NCBI GenBank assembly: GCA_006352455.1
Contig: VANL01000045.1
Location: 28,771 to 92,770 of the forward strand
Direction: 5' to 3'
Length of the DNA: 64,000 nucleotides
DNA from: Brachionus sp. 'Tiscar'
Lineage: Eukaryota > Rotifera > Eurotatoria > Ploima > Brachionidae
Position numbers and translations under genes: made by a program. The notes under the pieces were generated by a model. It worked only from the letters and a program-made list of their open reading frames with translations. It ran no database searches and had not been told where the DNA came from. Positions 37,215-49,143 of this stretch are shown here, in pieces. How positions within the stretch are numbered: position 1 is the stretch's first letter; the number at the start of each line of letters is the position of its first letter.

Positions 37215-40061
37215 ATGAAAAGCTTTAAATTAAGCATGGTAATTATAGTTTTTGTCCTTTTGCCAAAGTCAACAATAGAAAAAGCTGTATTTAAAGTGCC
37301 TAAGACTCATTCAGAAAAATCTGATCCATGGTATAAAAAATCTAGAACTTGGAATATTTTTGATTTTGATTCTCAGTTTATGCATTCTGATCGTAATTGA
37401 TTATAATTTTTTTCTTTTAAAATTTTTTTTTTTTAAATTAAAATTAAGAATTTATTTGTTTAAAAAAGATGGTTTGTTGAATTCAGATGAAAGCATTCTA
37501 AGAGCCTATTTGTTATCAAATTATTCACCGGATGTGCGTCCAGTTATAAATGCATCAACAGTTACCTTTGTAAACATTACATTGACAATTATTCAAATAA
37601 TGGATCTAGTTAGCTTATTTTTAGAAATAATTTATAAAATTTTTTTTGAAAGTCTATTAAAAAAAAAGGACGAACAAAATCAAGTAATGATCACAAATGC
37701 CCAAATAGCGCTGGTAAATTAATTTATTTCTTTTCGAATCTTTGCTTTAAAATTGTTTATTTTAGAAGTGGTTTGATCAGCACTTAATTTGGGATCCGGA
37801 AGAATTTAGTAATCAAACAAGAATAGTTCTCTCATCCAAGGATATTTGGACTCCAGGTTTTTGGTCAAATTACCGCTCAAAAAACAAAACTAAATAATAA
37901 TAAAATTTTTTTTTTCAAAGACATTGTTCTTTTTAATAGTGCAGACGTGGCTTATTCTACACAGAGAGACAATTATTTAATAGATGTACAATCAGATGGA
38001 AGTGTTTTTTGGATGTGTAAATTTACTTTTATGAGTTGTTTTTTTTTTAAATTAACTAAATACATGGTTATATAGTTCCAGATATTCTCAGAAGTTATTG
38101 CCGAGTGAATATAAAATATTTTCCTTTTGACAAGTAAGAAAAATTTTAATTAAAAATGGTCGAAATATTCAAAGTTTTTTTTAGACAAAATTGTACGCTC
38201 GAACTCCAATCTTGGTCTAGAAGTAAGAATGAAGTTATTGTTTACTACAATAATGAGAAGCCTTACCTTAATCATTCATTTATTCATACTGAATGGAAAT
38301 TATTGAATATAAGTGTAGTAGCTAATGAACAAAACGATTTTGTCTGGTTGGAATTCACTCTTTTTTTACAAAGAAATCATGCCTTTTATGGTATATAGTA
38401 AACATTTTAAATCAAGTATTTTTTTAGCTTAAAATCTCATTAACTGAAACAAAATGACTGAAAAATCCGATAATAAATTTTCTTGAAGTATTCTATTATG
38501 AAAAAAATTTAGTTAAGTATTAAAAAAATTAGTTTTTTCTTATTTAATTATTTTCAAGTCAGTAGTTGTTTAAATTTAAATATTGTATTATCTAAAAAAT
38601 TCTTCTTTCATTCTCGAACGAGGAAAAAAATTTTTTCTTATATAATAATAAATTTTAATTTTAGAAAAAAATATTAAAAAAATTTATTTTAAACATTCTG
38701 TTTTTAATGCTAAAAACTCAAAGTGCTTATTTATGTGTTTTTAGATCTATTGGTTCAAGAATCATTGGCAAAATTAAAACTGGTATTTTTTTCTGTCACA
38801 TTAGAAAATATAAGCATTAATAAAAATGTTATTATAATCGAAAATTGTACATGATCACTTGCTAAAGAGTTACTCTTTGCTTTAGACAAATATTTAGACT
38901 TCAGATTCAAGAAACTCTTGTTAAATAACAAATAATTTAATGCAAGTTTTTATTAAATATGCTAAAAAATACTTGAAAAATAAAAAAAAAAAATTTTAAT
39001 TATATTTATTGATTTTAAAAGTGAATCATATGATTTTTCCATTCACAATTCTCTCAAGTTTAAGTAATTTTTAGCCATATTAAGTTCTAAATAAAATCTA
39101 ATTTTAAAAAATTTTATTCCAGCTTTATTTGTTTTTTGGCTACCGCCAGATTCAGGAGGTAAAAATATTCAAGACAAAATTTTAAATAATTTATTAAATA
39201 AAAAAAAAATTACTTTAAGAAAAAATTACACTGACGATTACAATTTTATTGGCATTGACAGTGTTTTTGCAATTGATAACAGAATATACTCCCAAAGCAT
39301 CTAAATCGTTGCCAATCATCGGCTTGTATTTCAATGTTAACTTAATTTTGGTCCTCATATCGGTGATCTTAACAATTATTGTTCTCAATTTTCATTTTCG
39401 TGGTCCCAAAAAACAAAGAGTGCCTAGATGGATGAGAAAATACATAATTGGATACTTGGGACGAGTGTTTTGTTTTTGTCACGAAAGCAACGCATACTTT
39501 CGAACACATAAAGATTTTCCTGTTGACAAGATTCGAATAAAAAAAATAAATCGGGCCGAACTTCCGATTTTTATTAAAAATAAAGAAAATGATTCACTAA
39601 ATAGAGAGAGCAATGAGTTCGATTTTACCAGTAGATCAGAACCTGCTTATTTAAAGCATAGCAGAGAGCGTGTTACAGAAAACAATCGGAATTCATTTAT
39701 AGAGCAAAGAAATTCATATGAGTTTCTGAACCCGAGAACTAGTGAAATGCCATTTAGCGAGGAAATTAGCAAAAATTTGGAAAAAATGCTTATAAAATTA
39801 CAAAAATCATTTGATCCTTTTAAATTACAAGATGAAAATTTAAAGTTTTCTATTTTAAAAGAAATTCTAGAGTGCCAACGACTACTTCTCACAGCTAATT
39901 TGGCTAGTAAAAAAGAAAAAGCTCTTACAGTTAATGAAATTTATGATGAGTGGAAAATTTTAGCTATGATAGTTGATAGAATATGCTTTTTTGTTTATCT
40001 TTCGGCTTTATTATTGAGCTCGTTTTTGTTCCTTTATTCGGAACAGAATGCTGCTGATTAA
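37215..40061 (+). CDS. Cys-loop ligand-gated ion channel subunit A (nicotinic-receptor-like, non-alpha)
   Basis: Ten exons: 37215-37392, 37469-37608, 37669-37713, 37766-37856, 37921-38016, 38076-38133, 38185-38390, 39022-39063, 39123-39158, 39220-40061; 456 aa. Signal peptide, then an extracellular domain with DEQNQV, WTPDIVLFNSAD and a 13-residue Cys-loop (SYC...FPFD..NC). Four membrane segments follow: M1 ends PPDSGEK, M2 is ITLTITILLALTVFLQLI, M3 begins SLPIIGLYFNV, and M4 is IVDRICFFVYLSALLLSS, preceded by a long intracellular loop. GEK before M2 is the signature of cation-selective channels. The loop-C vicinal cysteine pair of agonist-binding alpha subunits is absent, so it is a non-alpha or orphan subunit. 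Exon lengths match receptor B almost exactly, showing tandem duplication. The 5' leader may be alternative (see 36695). Confidence 0.92.
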
Positions 40062-40524
40062 TTCTCTCGGGTTTAAATTCAAAATTTTTATTTTTATTAT
40101 AATAAATGTATATAAGCTTTTACTATTTTTAATTTTTATTTTAAAAATTTGATTTATTTACCATTAAAAAATATACAGGCTCAGTCAGCATTATACTGGA
40201 CACCTCAAGAAGACCAAATAAAAAAAAAGCTGAGAGAAAAAATACTCTCTTACAAGCAAACAATTTAGAAGGAACGTGTGGACGCTATATGATTAGCGGA
40301 GAGTAAGATGTTAGATGAAATAGAATTAGCATTAATAATAGTTTAACATTCAGAATAGATTTCTATAATAAAATTTTTCTCCCAAGTGAATAAATAAAAT
40401 TAAAAAAAAAAGTTTGTTTTATATTTTTATTTTTTAAAATGAATAAAATATTAAGTATCTTATATAAATAAATAATAAATAATATTGCTTTTCTTTTTAT
40501 TTTATTCTTTAAATAAAATATAAT
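40062..40524. other. 3' flank of receptor A with exon-like ORF
   Basis: Positions 40179-40306 follow a TATACAG acceptor and stay open for 42 codons (SVSIILDTSRRPNKKK, NLEGTCGRYMISGE) with a GTAAG donor just before the stop. This may be an untranslated exon or part of an unrecognised transcript. The remainder is poly(T)/poly(A)-rich intergenic DNA between convergent genes. Confidence 0.4.
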
Positions 40525-41278
40525 TTAGTTTTTTATTTGAAAAATTAAAAAATAAAAGATTAAGAAATTTTGTAACCAATAATGTGATATAATATGGCTT
40601 GAGCTGTTTCCTAAAAGCTGATTGTTACACATTATTTTGTCACAGCATTTAAATAACTGATTAGATTCACTGCCAAATAAATTTCCTTTAGTACATATCT
40701 TTTTATCGATACATCCTCTAACGTAGAATACGCCAAATTTTGATGTCTTAATTTATATAATTTATTTTTTTTTAAACTAATTTCATTTTTACTTACATAA
40801 CATTCCTGGTCAGATTGACATAACTCTAATTCAAGCATGTTAGGCTTTTCACAAGTATCATTAAATAAATTTAAATTCTGCCAAAAATCTGAAGTAATAT
40901 TCAACAAATGTTTATTACAATGGTAGCAAAAAACCGAGTCTTTTATTATTTGGTTAGTTTTATTAGTCTCCAAATTTAAAGGTAATTCTGTTGACAACTG
41001 TCTCATATTGCTGTAGGCTTTAAATAAACTTTCCGTCCTGTTACTAGATTGTTCCGATGAGTTTGCTTGGTACATTTTTAGAATATTTAAAAAATTATCG
41101 TCAAATTCAAACATTCCTTTGCTAGTGTTGACTGAAATAAACCCATGGCAGGTTTTAAAGAGATCTGATTAAATTCAAATATTTTAAGTTGATGCGTTAA
41201 AGATATGATTATGTCTAAATTACTTATGAGAATAAAAAGATAGACAGAAAAAATCAAATCTTGTTTTCTTAAATTCAT
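40525..41278 (-). CDS. Ly6/uPAR three-finger protein, GPI-anchor type
   Basis: Three exons on the minus strand: 41278-41224, 41131-40797, 40746-40525; introns of 92 and 50 nt, all phases agree, 203 aa. The unspliced frames look like two unrelated fragments, which hides the gene. Residues 1-19 are a signal peptide. Residues 20-86 are a polar linker. Residues 87-171 contain ten cysteines in Ly6 order: CYHC, TC, LC, EC, GC, IC, then CCDKIMCN, the diagnostic Ly6/uPAR C-terminal CC-x4-CN. The last 20 residues (WLQNFLIFYFLIFQIKN) form a hydrophobic GPI-attachment tail. Such proteins (Lynx1, Drosophila Quiver and others) sit on the cell surface and often modulate nicotinic receptors. This gene lies between two Cys-loop receptor paralogues and is convergent with receptor A. 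The functional link is inference; the fold assignment is strong. Confidence 0.85.
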
Positions 41279-42371
41279 TTTGTTCAATAAATGAGATTTT
41301 TTTTGACATTGAATATTCATTTAAATATAAATTTGTTGAGCATCAAATTTAAAGAAAAAAATATGACACCATCTTTTCTTGAAATTAAAAATTTATTTAA
41401 AGCTATTTAAAAGAATAAATCATGAAATAAAAAAAATCAACTAGGTCTTCAGATGATTATTTAAGATCGGAATCAAAAAGAAAAAAAATTAATTCACAAA
41501 ATTAAGTAATAGTTTTTTGATATTTATTAATAATAAAATTTAAATAATTTTTTTTAATTATTCAAGTATAATGAAATAAAAACAGTATACTGATTTGTAT
41601 TAGTCAAAGATCTGAATATTTACATTTTATTTATATGAAAAAACAATTTAAATAAAAATCTAATTAAATATTTTTATTTGTTTATATAATTATTATTTAC
41701 TTAAAAGATGAGATTTAAAACTAAAAATAGAAAAAAAAATTAAAAAAAAAAATTAGAATCAAAATTCAAAATTTAATATACATACTCAGTCTAGAGTAAA
41801 AATTTTAGATTTCGTTTTTTCTATTAAAAATTTGTTTTTAATTAAAAAGATAACTGATTGTAAATTTTTTTTGACTAAATTAGCTATTGTTCACGCAAAA
41901 CTCAATTAAAAATGACAATATCGAGTTTGGTTTCTCATTTAAATTATTCAAATAAAGATGACATAAATCTTAAAAAAAAAAACAAAACATGTCAAATGAA
42001 ACAAAATATGAAAATTTCTGTAAATATTTGGCATATTTTAAAATAAAATAGAAAAAAAATTACAATACCATACAAGATATCAAATATTTTTCAAAACAGC
42101 ATTTGATTTAGATAAAAATTTTTCTTCCTCACCATAATAAAATTAATTAATAATTTATTATTATTTTTTTGGTGTTCGTGTTCCCAAGCTATTTGTTTAT
42201 CCAAAATCTAAGATAGTTAACTTCGCTTAGTTGAATTCACTTGAAGATATTAATTATATTTTTTTAATAGAATTAATCATAGAGCTCAAATTGCGAAATG
42301 TAACTCAACTCAAGTTGTTTTAAATTGTTCGATTATTTCTAGAGTGCAAATTTATTTAAAATTTTTACAGA
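41279..42371. other. Intergenic between Ly6 gene and receptor B (divergent)
   Basis: About 1.1 kb separating two divergently transcribed genes, so it may hold a shared or bidirectional promoter. It is AT-rich with no clear motif. Confidence 0.5.
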
Positions 42372-45244
42372 ATGTTAATCAAATTAGATAAATTCATACG
42401 CAAAGCATTTGTTTTAATAGTTGTATTGCGCAATTGTGCAAGCATTGGCCAATTTAGCATAAGCTCACCGTCCCGCGATAACCAAATTGATTTCGATAGC
42501 TTTAAATTTCACAATGGTGAAGAAGATAATTTTTTGATTAGTAATCTAGATTTTTTAAATAAACTTTGATTTAAAAATTTTTTTTTGTATTTATTAGAAA
42601 ACAGTATGGCCTTCAATCAATTTGATGATTTGAATTCGGATGAGAGTAAACTTAGGCAATATTTAATGTCAAATTATGCGCCTGATGTTCGGCCTGTAAC
42701 AAACGCAAGCACTGTCACTCACGTGAATATAACTCTTTCTAATTTACAGATAATGAATTTAGTAATTTAAATAAAAATATTAATTTAAAAAGTTTATAAA
42801 TATTTAGTCCGATTAAAGGATGAACAAAATCAGGTTATGGTAGCTAGTTCTCAAATAATATTGGTAAGCAAAATAGCAAAATTAATTTTTTTGGTCAATT
42901 TTTTTTATTCCAGCAATGGTATGATGAGTTTCTTAGATGGAATCCACTTGAGCACAAAAATCAAACTAATGTGGCTTTCACTGCAAGAGATGTGTGGACA
43001 CCAGGTTTGAGATTTAATTCAAAAAATTATTTAGAATTCAATTATTTCTGTCTAGATATTGTTTTATTTAATAGTGCTGATATAGCCTATTCAACACAAA
43101 GAGACAACTATCTTCTGGATATTCACTACAATGGAGATGTTAGATGGATTTTTCCTGATCTGCTCAGAAGCTATTGTGCAGTTGATATTAGATTTTTTCC
43201 TTTTGATAGGTTTGTCATATTTTTTGTTATCGCATACCCTTGCATGCATCACCTGAAATTCGGGTTTTAGTGCAAGCATAAGTCTATAATAATTTTTGGG
43301 TTTGAGCTGTGTGCCGAATGCAGCATTAATGTTTAAATTTAAAAAATAAGTTCCACAATAAAAGTTGAATTTTAAAAAGATCGCAAAATTAAGTTTTAAG
43401 TTTAGATGCGGCCTTAAAAAATAGATAGAAAAAAGAATAAAAATTATTTTTCCAATTTTTTTTATTTAAAAAATTCATTTCTTAATTTTAAGTGCTAAAA
43501 ATAAGTTTTTTTAAATCATAAAATTCGAAATTCGATTTTTCAAGTAATTATTTTAACTAAAATTATGTTATCTAAATTATGTCCTGTTTGTGTTAAAATT
43601 GTCAGAGATTAATGTGATAAATTACAAAAAGTGGTTCCCAAATATATTAAGCTTTTATTTTCTAAATCAAAGTCGAAAAAAATTAAATCTAGAAAATTAA
43701 CAAAGATTTAATTTTACTTAAAAAAAAAATTACAGCCTTGATTTTACGGATTATTTTTGATTAATTCTAAATTTGATTTTTGAAGTTTATGAAAATAATC
43801 ATTTATTTTCTAAATACAAAAAAATAATTTTTTTATTTTCAGTCAAAATTGTGTACTTGAATTTCAATCCTGGTCAAGGTCTAAGCACGAAATTTTGGTG
43901 GTAAATGACCAGGAAAATTATGGCATGAACGTATCGTTTATTCACACTGAATGGAATATTGTGAATATTACTGTTTATCAAAGGGAAAAAAATGAATTTG
44001 TCTGGCTAGAATACAATCTTCATTTGAAAAGAAATTCTGCATTTTATGGTAATCTAGTCTAAATAATTTATTATTTTTCTCAAATTTCAAAAATTTTTTC
44101 AGTCAACCACATGATTTTTCCTTTTATCATACTTTCAAGTCTAAGTAATTTACTTGTTGTTCTTGAATATTCTATTCTTATTTTGATTATTTTAGGCTTG
44201 TTTGTATTTTGGCTTCCGCCAGACTCAGGAGGTATTTTTTCAATTAATTTTTTTATATTAGCCTAGATTTAACTTAATAAAATTTTAGAAAAAATCACTC
44301 TCATAATCACAATTTTGTTGGCTCTGACTGTTTTTTTGCAGTTAATAACACAATATACACCAAAAGCAGCCAAGTCACTACCTATAATTGGCTTATATTT
44401 TAATGTTAATTTAATACTAGTTCTAATATCAGTAATTCTCACAATAGTTGTTCTAAATTTACACTATCGTGGCCCCAAAAAGCAAAGAGTTCCAAGATGG
44501 ATGAGAAAATATATAATTGGATATTTGGGCCGAGTATTTTGTTTCTGTCATGAGAGTAAAAATTTTATTCTCATCGAAAATTTCAATCAGAAAAAAGATA
44601 AAATTTCTGCAAAAATGAGGAAAAATTTTAAAAAGCAAAATTCAGATTCATCTAGTCAAAGCAGCAGTGAATATGGGTTCAAAGAGAATAGACAAAATTG
44701 CCATAATAGAGTATTTTTAAGCCAAAATAAAATGCCAAGTCAAACTCAAGTTAGTTCGCATGTACAAACTCAAAATGAAGTCAATAACACGGTGAAACCA
44801 ATTTTAACCGATTCTCCTATTGGAAAATTAAACCCAGCTCATTATATGTTTAATATGAAAAGCTTTAAAATGACCAAAAGAAAATCTTCTCCTATATTGG
44901 ACACTAATGAGAATTTATGCAAAAATTTAGACAAATTGACTAATGTGATATGCAAGTCTCTTAAAATAAATAAACTACAAGATGATGATTTGAAACTTTT
45001 ACTTTTGGATGAGATTTTAGAGTGTCAGCGAACCTTGCTGATAAAAAATAGAAAAATACTGAATACAATTAGAGTAACAAGTGAAATGAGTTCATCCCAA
45101 AAGTTAAATAGCATTACCAATACTTTTGTTTATGACGAATGGAAAGTGTTAGCAATGGTTATAGATAGAATTTGTTTTTTTATTTATCTATTTCTCTTAA
45201 TAATTAGCTCATGCTTAATTTTTCTAAGTTCAAAATATTCTTAA
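42372..45244 (+). CDS. Cys-loop ligand-gated ion channel subunit B (nicotinic-receptor-like, non-alpha)
   Basis: Nine exons: 42372-42540, 42598-42761, 42819-42863, 42914-43004, 43056-43209, 43843-44048, 44103-44144, 44196-44231, 44289-45244; 620 aa. Signal peptide, Cys-loop (SYC...FPFDSQNC), GEK plus M2 ITLIITILLALTVFLQLI, M3 and a terminal M4 (VIDRICFFIYLFLLIISS). Strongly similar to receptor A. Exons 3, 4, 6, 7 and 8 have the same lengths (45, 91, 206, 42, 36 nt), and exon 5 (154) equals A's exons 5 plus 6 (96+58), so one intron was lost here or gained in A. The M3-M4 loop is about 115 residues longer than in A and is Ser/Gln/Lys-rich. The vicinal Cys pair is again missing, so it probably assembles with other subunits. 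A 633-nt intron splits the Cys-loop codons, as a shorter one does in A. Confidence 0.92.
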
Positions 45245-45371
45245 GCTGAATAGAAAATTTTATCAAATAAATTTAATTTAATTTAAATTTTCGTTAATTT
45301 AATTTTTATTTTTAACATTAAAAAAATTTAATAAAATAATCATTTATTTGGTTATGTAAATAGTTGTGGCA

Positions 45372-45565
45372 AAAATGATCATGTTCAAAATTTCTTTTTA
45401 AAATAAATTGAAAATTTTAATGCATAGATATATTTACATGTGTAGCATAATATTTTAATCAAAAGCCAAAATTGTGCACAGATCTGCATGCATAAAAATT
45501 TGCAGATATAAAAAATTAAGTCTATTATTGAATGTTTACTTTTAAAAAACATTCTTCTTTACATA
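45372..45565. repeat. Dispersed repeat, copy 2
   Basis: Homologous to 6765-7000 in the same orientation (AAAATTTTAATGCATAGA, CATGTGTAGCA, GCATGCA, TTGAATGTT). Class unknown. Confidence 0.6.
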
Positions 45566-45790
45566 AATCTAGCAATATTCTAAATTTATGATACTCAAAT
45601 ATTAAAAAAAATTGTGCTGCTAACTAAAGAATGGTTTTTATTTTTATATCCAATTTATTAAGAAATTTAACATCTTTTTTATAAATTATTGAAATAGTCG
45701 AGTATATATTTAATTTTATAGAACTCAAAAATTTTATTTTATTTTTTTTTAAATAAACGATCATTCAATTTATTAATTTTTTTTTTTATT

Positions 45791-46511
45791 TACGGTCGAA
45801 CCTCGATATAACGAGCAAGTTGGGCGGAAATTCTTCTGCTCGTTATATCGAAATCCCATAAAAAAAGATGGACAAAAAAATTTTCGGTTTTTAAAATTTT
45901 ATTAAACAAAAATAAATAAATGGTTAACAAAACAAATATCAAATCGGGTAAAACATTCGGAGTTCAATTTTGAACGCTAGCTTGATAGACCATATTCTCT
46001 TACAAGTGAAGTGGTAGTTTATTTATTATATCGAGTTTAGTCTCAAGCGATATACACTTTCTTTTTTATCAGCGATATTTTTTGACATTTTGAATAAAAC
46101 TACTATCAATAATTCTTATCAATTTGTAAAGACAATAAGTTTATTGTTTTTTTTATTATTAAATTAAATGAAATTTTTTGATTTTTGCCTATGGGACTTT
46201 AAACTAATAAATAATGATAAAATAATAATAATTATTAAAGTGTGAAAAAAAATTCTTGCTTTTTATCGGAAATTAATTGTTTAATTCAAATTTTTTTAAT
46301 CTTTCTTTTTAAATTATATGTAAAAAATTTTTTCGAAATTTTTTGAGAAAATAATTAAGCGGTTTTTCAAAAACAGATCGTTCTATCAAGTTTTCGTTAA
46401 ATCGAAGCTCGTTGTATCGAAACAATTTTTATATATTATTTTATTGCTCGTAATCAGTTCCGGTAATACAGCTCGTTATATGGGATCTCGTTATAACGAG
46501 GTTCCATTGTA
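45791..46511. mobile_element. pogo/Tigger-like MITE, 721 bp
   Basis: TA target site on both sides. The left end CGGTCGAACCTCGATATAAC and the reverse complement of the right end CAATGGAACCTCGTTATAAC are the hallmark ends of pogo/Tigger elements (CAGTNGAACCTCGATATAACGA). Sub-terminal copies of CTCGTTATA occur inside both ends. No transposase frame remains, so it is an internally deleted, non-autonomous copy. Confidence 0.85.
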
Positions 46512-46644
46512 AATAAATCTATAATAAGAAAAAAATTTATTTTTTTATAATTTGAAGTAAAATTTAATCTAACAAAAATAAAAATAGATTTGATGTTTCA
46601 CAATAAGAAACATTAGAACCAAATTTTTACTCCTAATGAAAGTG

Positions 46645-46854
46645 GGCAAAGTAAAAATTTTGATCAAATTTTATTTTTCAAACTTTAAATGGGTTATTAA
46701 ATTTCAATGCAATTTCAATTACAAATTACAATCATTTTCCAAATGTTTAAAAGTAAAGCTTTGAAATGTTAAAAACATTTTAAAATCTGCATACGCATTT
46801 AAAATAGTTTGAGCAAATTTGAAAAATTAAATTGATCAAATTTTTTTCTTTGCC
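46645..46854. mobile_element. 210-bp MITE with 9-bp target duplication (Mutator-like)
   Basis: Ends GGCAAAGTAAAAATTTTGAT and, inverted, GGCAAAGAAAAAAATTTGAT pair for about 45 bases. The element is flanked by perfect 9-bp direct repeats ATGAAAGTG at 46636-46644 and 46855-46863. A 9-bp duplication is the size made by Mutator-like transposases. Related to 23960-24178. Confidence 0.85.
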
Positions 46855-46863
46855 ATGAAAGTG

Positions 46864-47613
46864 TCAATAAAAAATATTTACAAGATATTTTGAAACAAAA
46901 AAAAAGAAATTCTAATCACTTGTTTACTTTTTCACAATTGAAAAATACTAGAAAGGCTGGATTTTATTTTTGATTAAAATATGATACAATGAAAAAATTT
47001 TTATTCCAATAAAGATTTTTTTTATAAAACTTTATTTTTGCAAAAAGTTCACTTGTTATACGATCTTGAAAATTTGTGGTCTCAAATTATATAATCAATT
47101 AATTTCCTTTTTTAATTTTATAATTTTATTTTTAGGTAATAATTTTTAATTTTTTTAAAAAAACACAAAAACACAAAAAATTTTATTTTTACTTTTTTAC
47201 TTCTCCTTAAAGGAGGTTAATTCAATTCAATAAATAAATAAATAAATAATTAATTAAATAGTCTCTTATTCAATTCTATTAAGCTTTTTTTATTTGATAA
47301 TGGATAATTTAGAAAAAAATTCTTTAATTATCATAGGTAAATTACAAGATAAAGGGATTTTAGCTACAAATAATTGTATTTCTTGTAGTTCTATCTGGAG
47401 ATCACTAAATGAGAATTCACGAGTTCACATAAGTTATCAAATCACATACTGGACTTATGCCGTTATTTTATTTAGGAGAGCTTTTTAGTCTAAAAGTAAA
47501 ATTTAGTCTTTTTAGTCTAAGTCTAAATTTTACTTTTTTTTTTACCAATTGTTACAAAAAATAACCAGAATTAACGAAATTTTCGGTAAAAAATAATTAT
47601 TTTTGATAATTGT
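46864..47613. other. Intergenic, no gene seen
   Basis: Includes a short AAAT microsatellite at 47229-47251 and a 64-codon frame at 47294-47488 with no recognisable similarity. Confidence 0.5.
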
Positions 47614-47835
47614 TTAACACTAGATAGCCCAGCTGATTTATTACAAAAATTTCAAATTAAAATTTCAAGAATAATAATCAAAATTTATTTAAAAATTAAA
47701 ATTTTTTTTTATTTTTACAATTTTATTTTTAGTTTCTTTGAGTAATTTCTTAAAACTTTATATCTCTGAGATAATATTCAAGTTTAAATTTTTCAAAAAG
47801 TGGTCTAAAAAACATCTCGGGCTTTCTAGTGTTAA
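47614..47835. mobile_element. TTAA-flanked MITE family 2, copy 1
   Basis: Starts TTAA plus CACTAGATAGCCCAGCTG and ends GGGCTTTCTAGTG plus TTAA. The interior is nearly the same as the copy at 59127-59334. TTAA borders and a CACT-type start are piggyBac-like. Confidence 0.85.
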
Positions 47836-49143
47836 AAAAAATTTTAGATTTTAAATTTTTTAAAAAAGCCATTTTTTCTAAAATTTTATGGCCATTTTGT
47901 GTTTTCCCTAATTAAACCAAAATTATGGTATAATATTATTAATAATTACATAAATAAATGAAATATTTAAATAAAGTTAAGATTTTCTAATATAATTTTC
48001 TTTTTATTTGATCTTTACGTATCCTCTCACGAATGTAAATATTTTTTCAAACATATTTATCCATTTAATTTACATGTATCCCTTAATTTTTTGATAAAAG
48101 AATCATTTTTACACTTTTTTTCTCCTATATTAGATAAGAGGTAACTTTTATTTGTTTAAAAAACAAAAGTTTAAATTTGTAATAAATTTTACTTAGCGCA
48201 CTAGAAACAACTAGCATTTTATGTTTTTTTTTTCAAATTTTTAAAAAAAATAAAAGTGAATTTACGGAGAGATAACTTTTTATTAATAAAATATAAAATC
48301 TACATAATTCAAAAAATGATTTTATTTGAACCGTCTGTTCAAAAGATATTTTTTAAAACGACTCAAATGATTTTTTTGGAGCTTTAGTGTCAAAGCTACA
48401 AGAGCAAGAGCTGATTTATTTGGATTCAGAGTAAATGTTACACTATTCATTTTTCTATTAAAATAAAGATTTATCGGGAAAAAATTTCTTTCCCATTCAT
48501 ACCCATTCCATTCCAAACAAATTAAACTAAAATTTTTCTTCAAATGGTAAATTTTTTTTTATTCAACACTTTTTCAAAATCTTTTTTATGCGTAATTTTA
48601 TTTTTTTAAAATACTTTTGCATTTAGAAATTTTAAATTAGCTGTGCAATTTTTGAAAAAACAAATCAAATAAAAAAAAGACTTATCTTGACTATGTTGAC
48701 TTTTATAAATTATCCAAACTCTACTGAGTATTATGCTTCTTTTTTGCTGTTAATTTGAAAAATTAAATCAATATTGATTGATCATTCATTCGTTACGAAA
48801 TTTGATTACTAGCCTGGAATAAATTTTTTTTTCAAACTAATAAAATTAATGTTTTCCAATAAATAAATTTTTTAAATTGTTAACAAATTGATTTGAATAA
48901 ATATTGAAAGTTTTAAATTAGATAAAACTAATTGGAATTTTGACTATGAAATGAAGCAATTAAGTTTAATTTATTTTAAAATTAGTCAAGAAAATTTTTT
49001 TTTTATTTTATTCTAAGTTAGTAAAATAGCAATAATTACATACACAATATGATGTATTCAATTTTCGGAAAAAAAAAAATATAACAAATTAAAAACACAA
49101 AAATATAAATACTTATTAAAGGTATAAAAAATAAAGGAAGAGA
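47836..49143. other. Intergenic, 3' of DRGX-like gene
   Basis: AT-rich. A minus-strand frame at 48322-48543 (74 codons) has unusually protein-like composition (VTFTLNPNKSALALVALTL) but no flanking exons or known family; I cannot call it a gene. Confidence 0.45.

Noticed and set aside
47294..47488. 64-codon plus-strand frame
   Set aside because: No family motif, no splice partners, composition like the surrounding intergenic DNA.
48322..48543. 74-codon minus-strand frame with protein-like wording
   Set aside because: No recognisable family and no flanking exons; kept only as a note in the intergenic entry.
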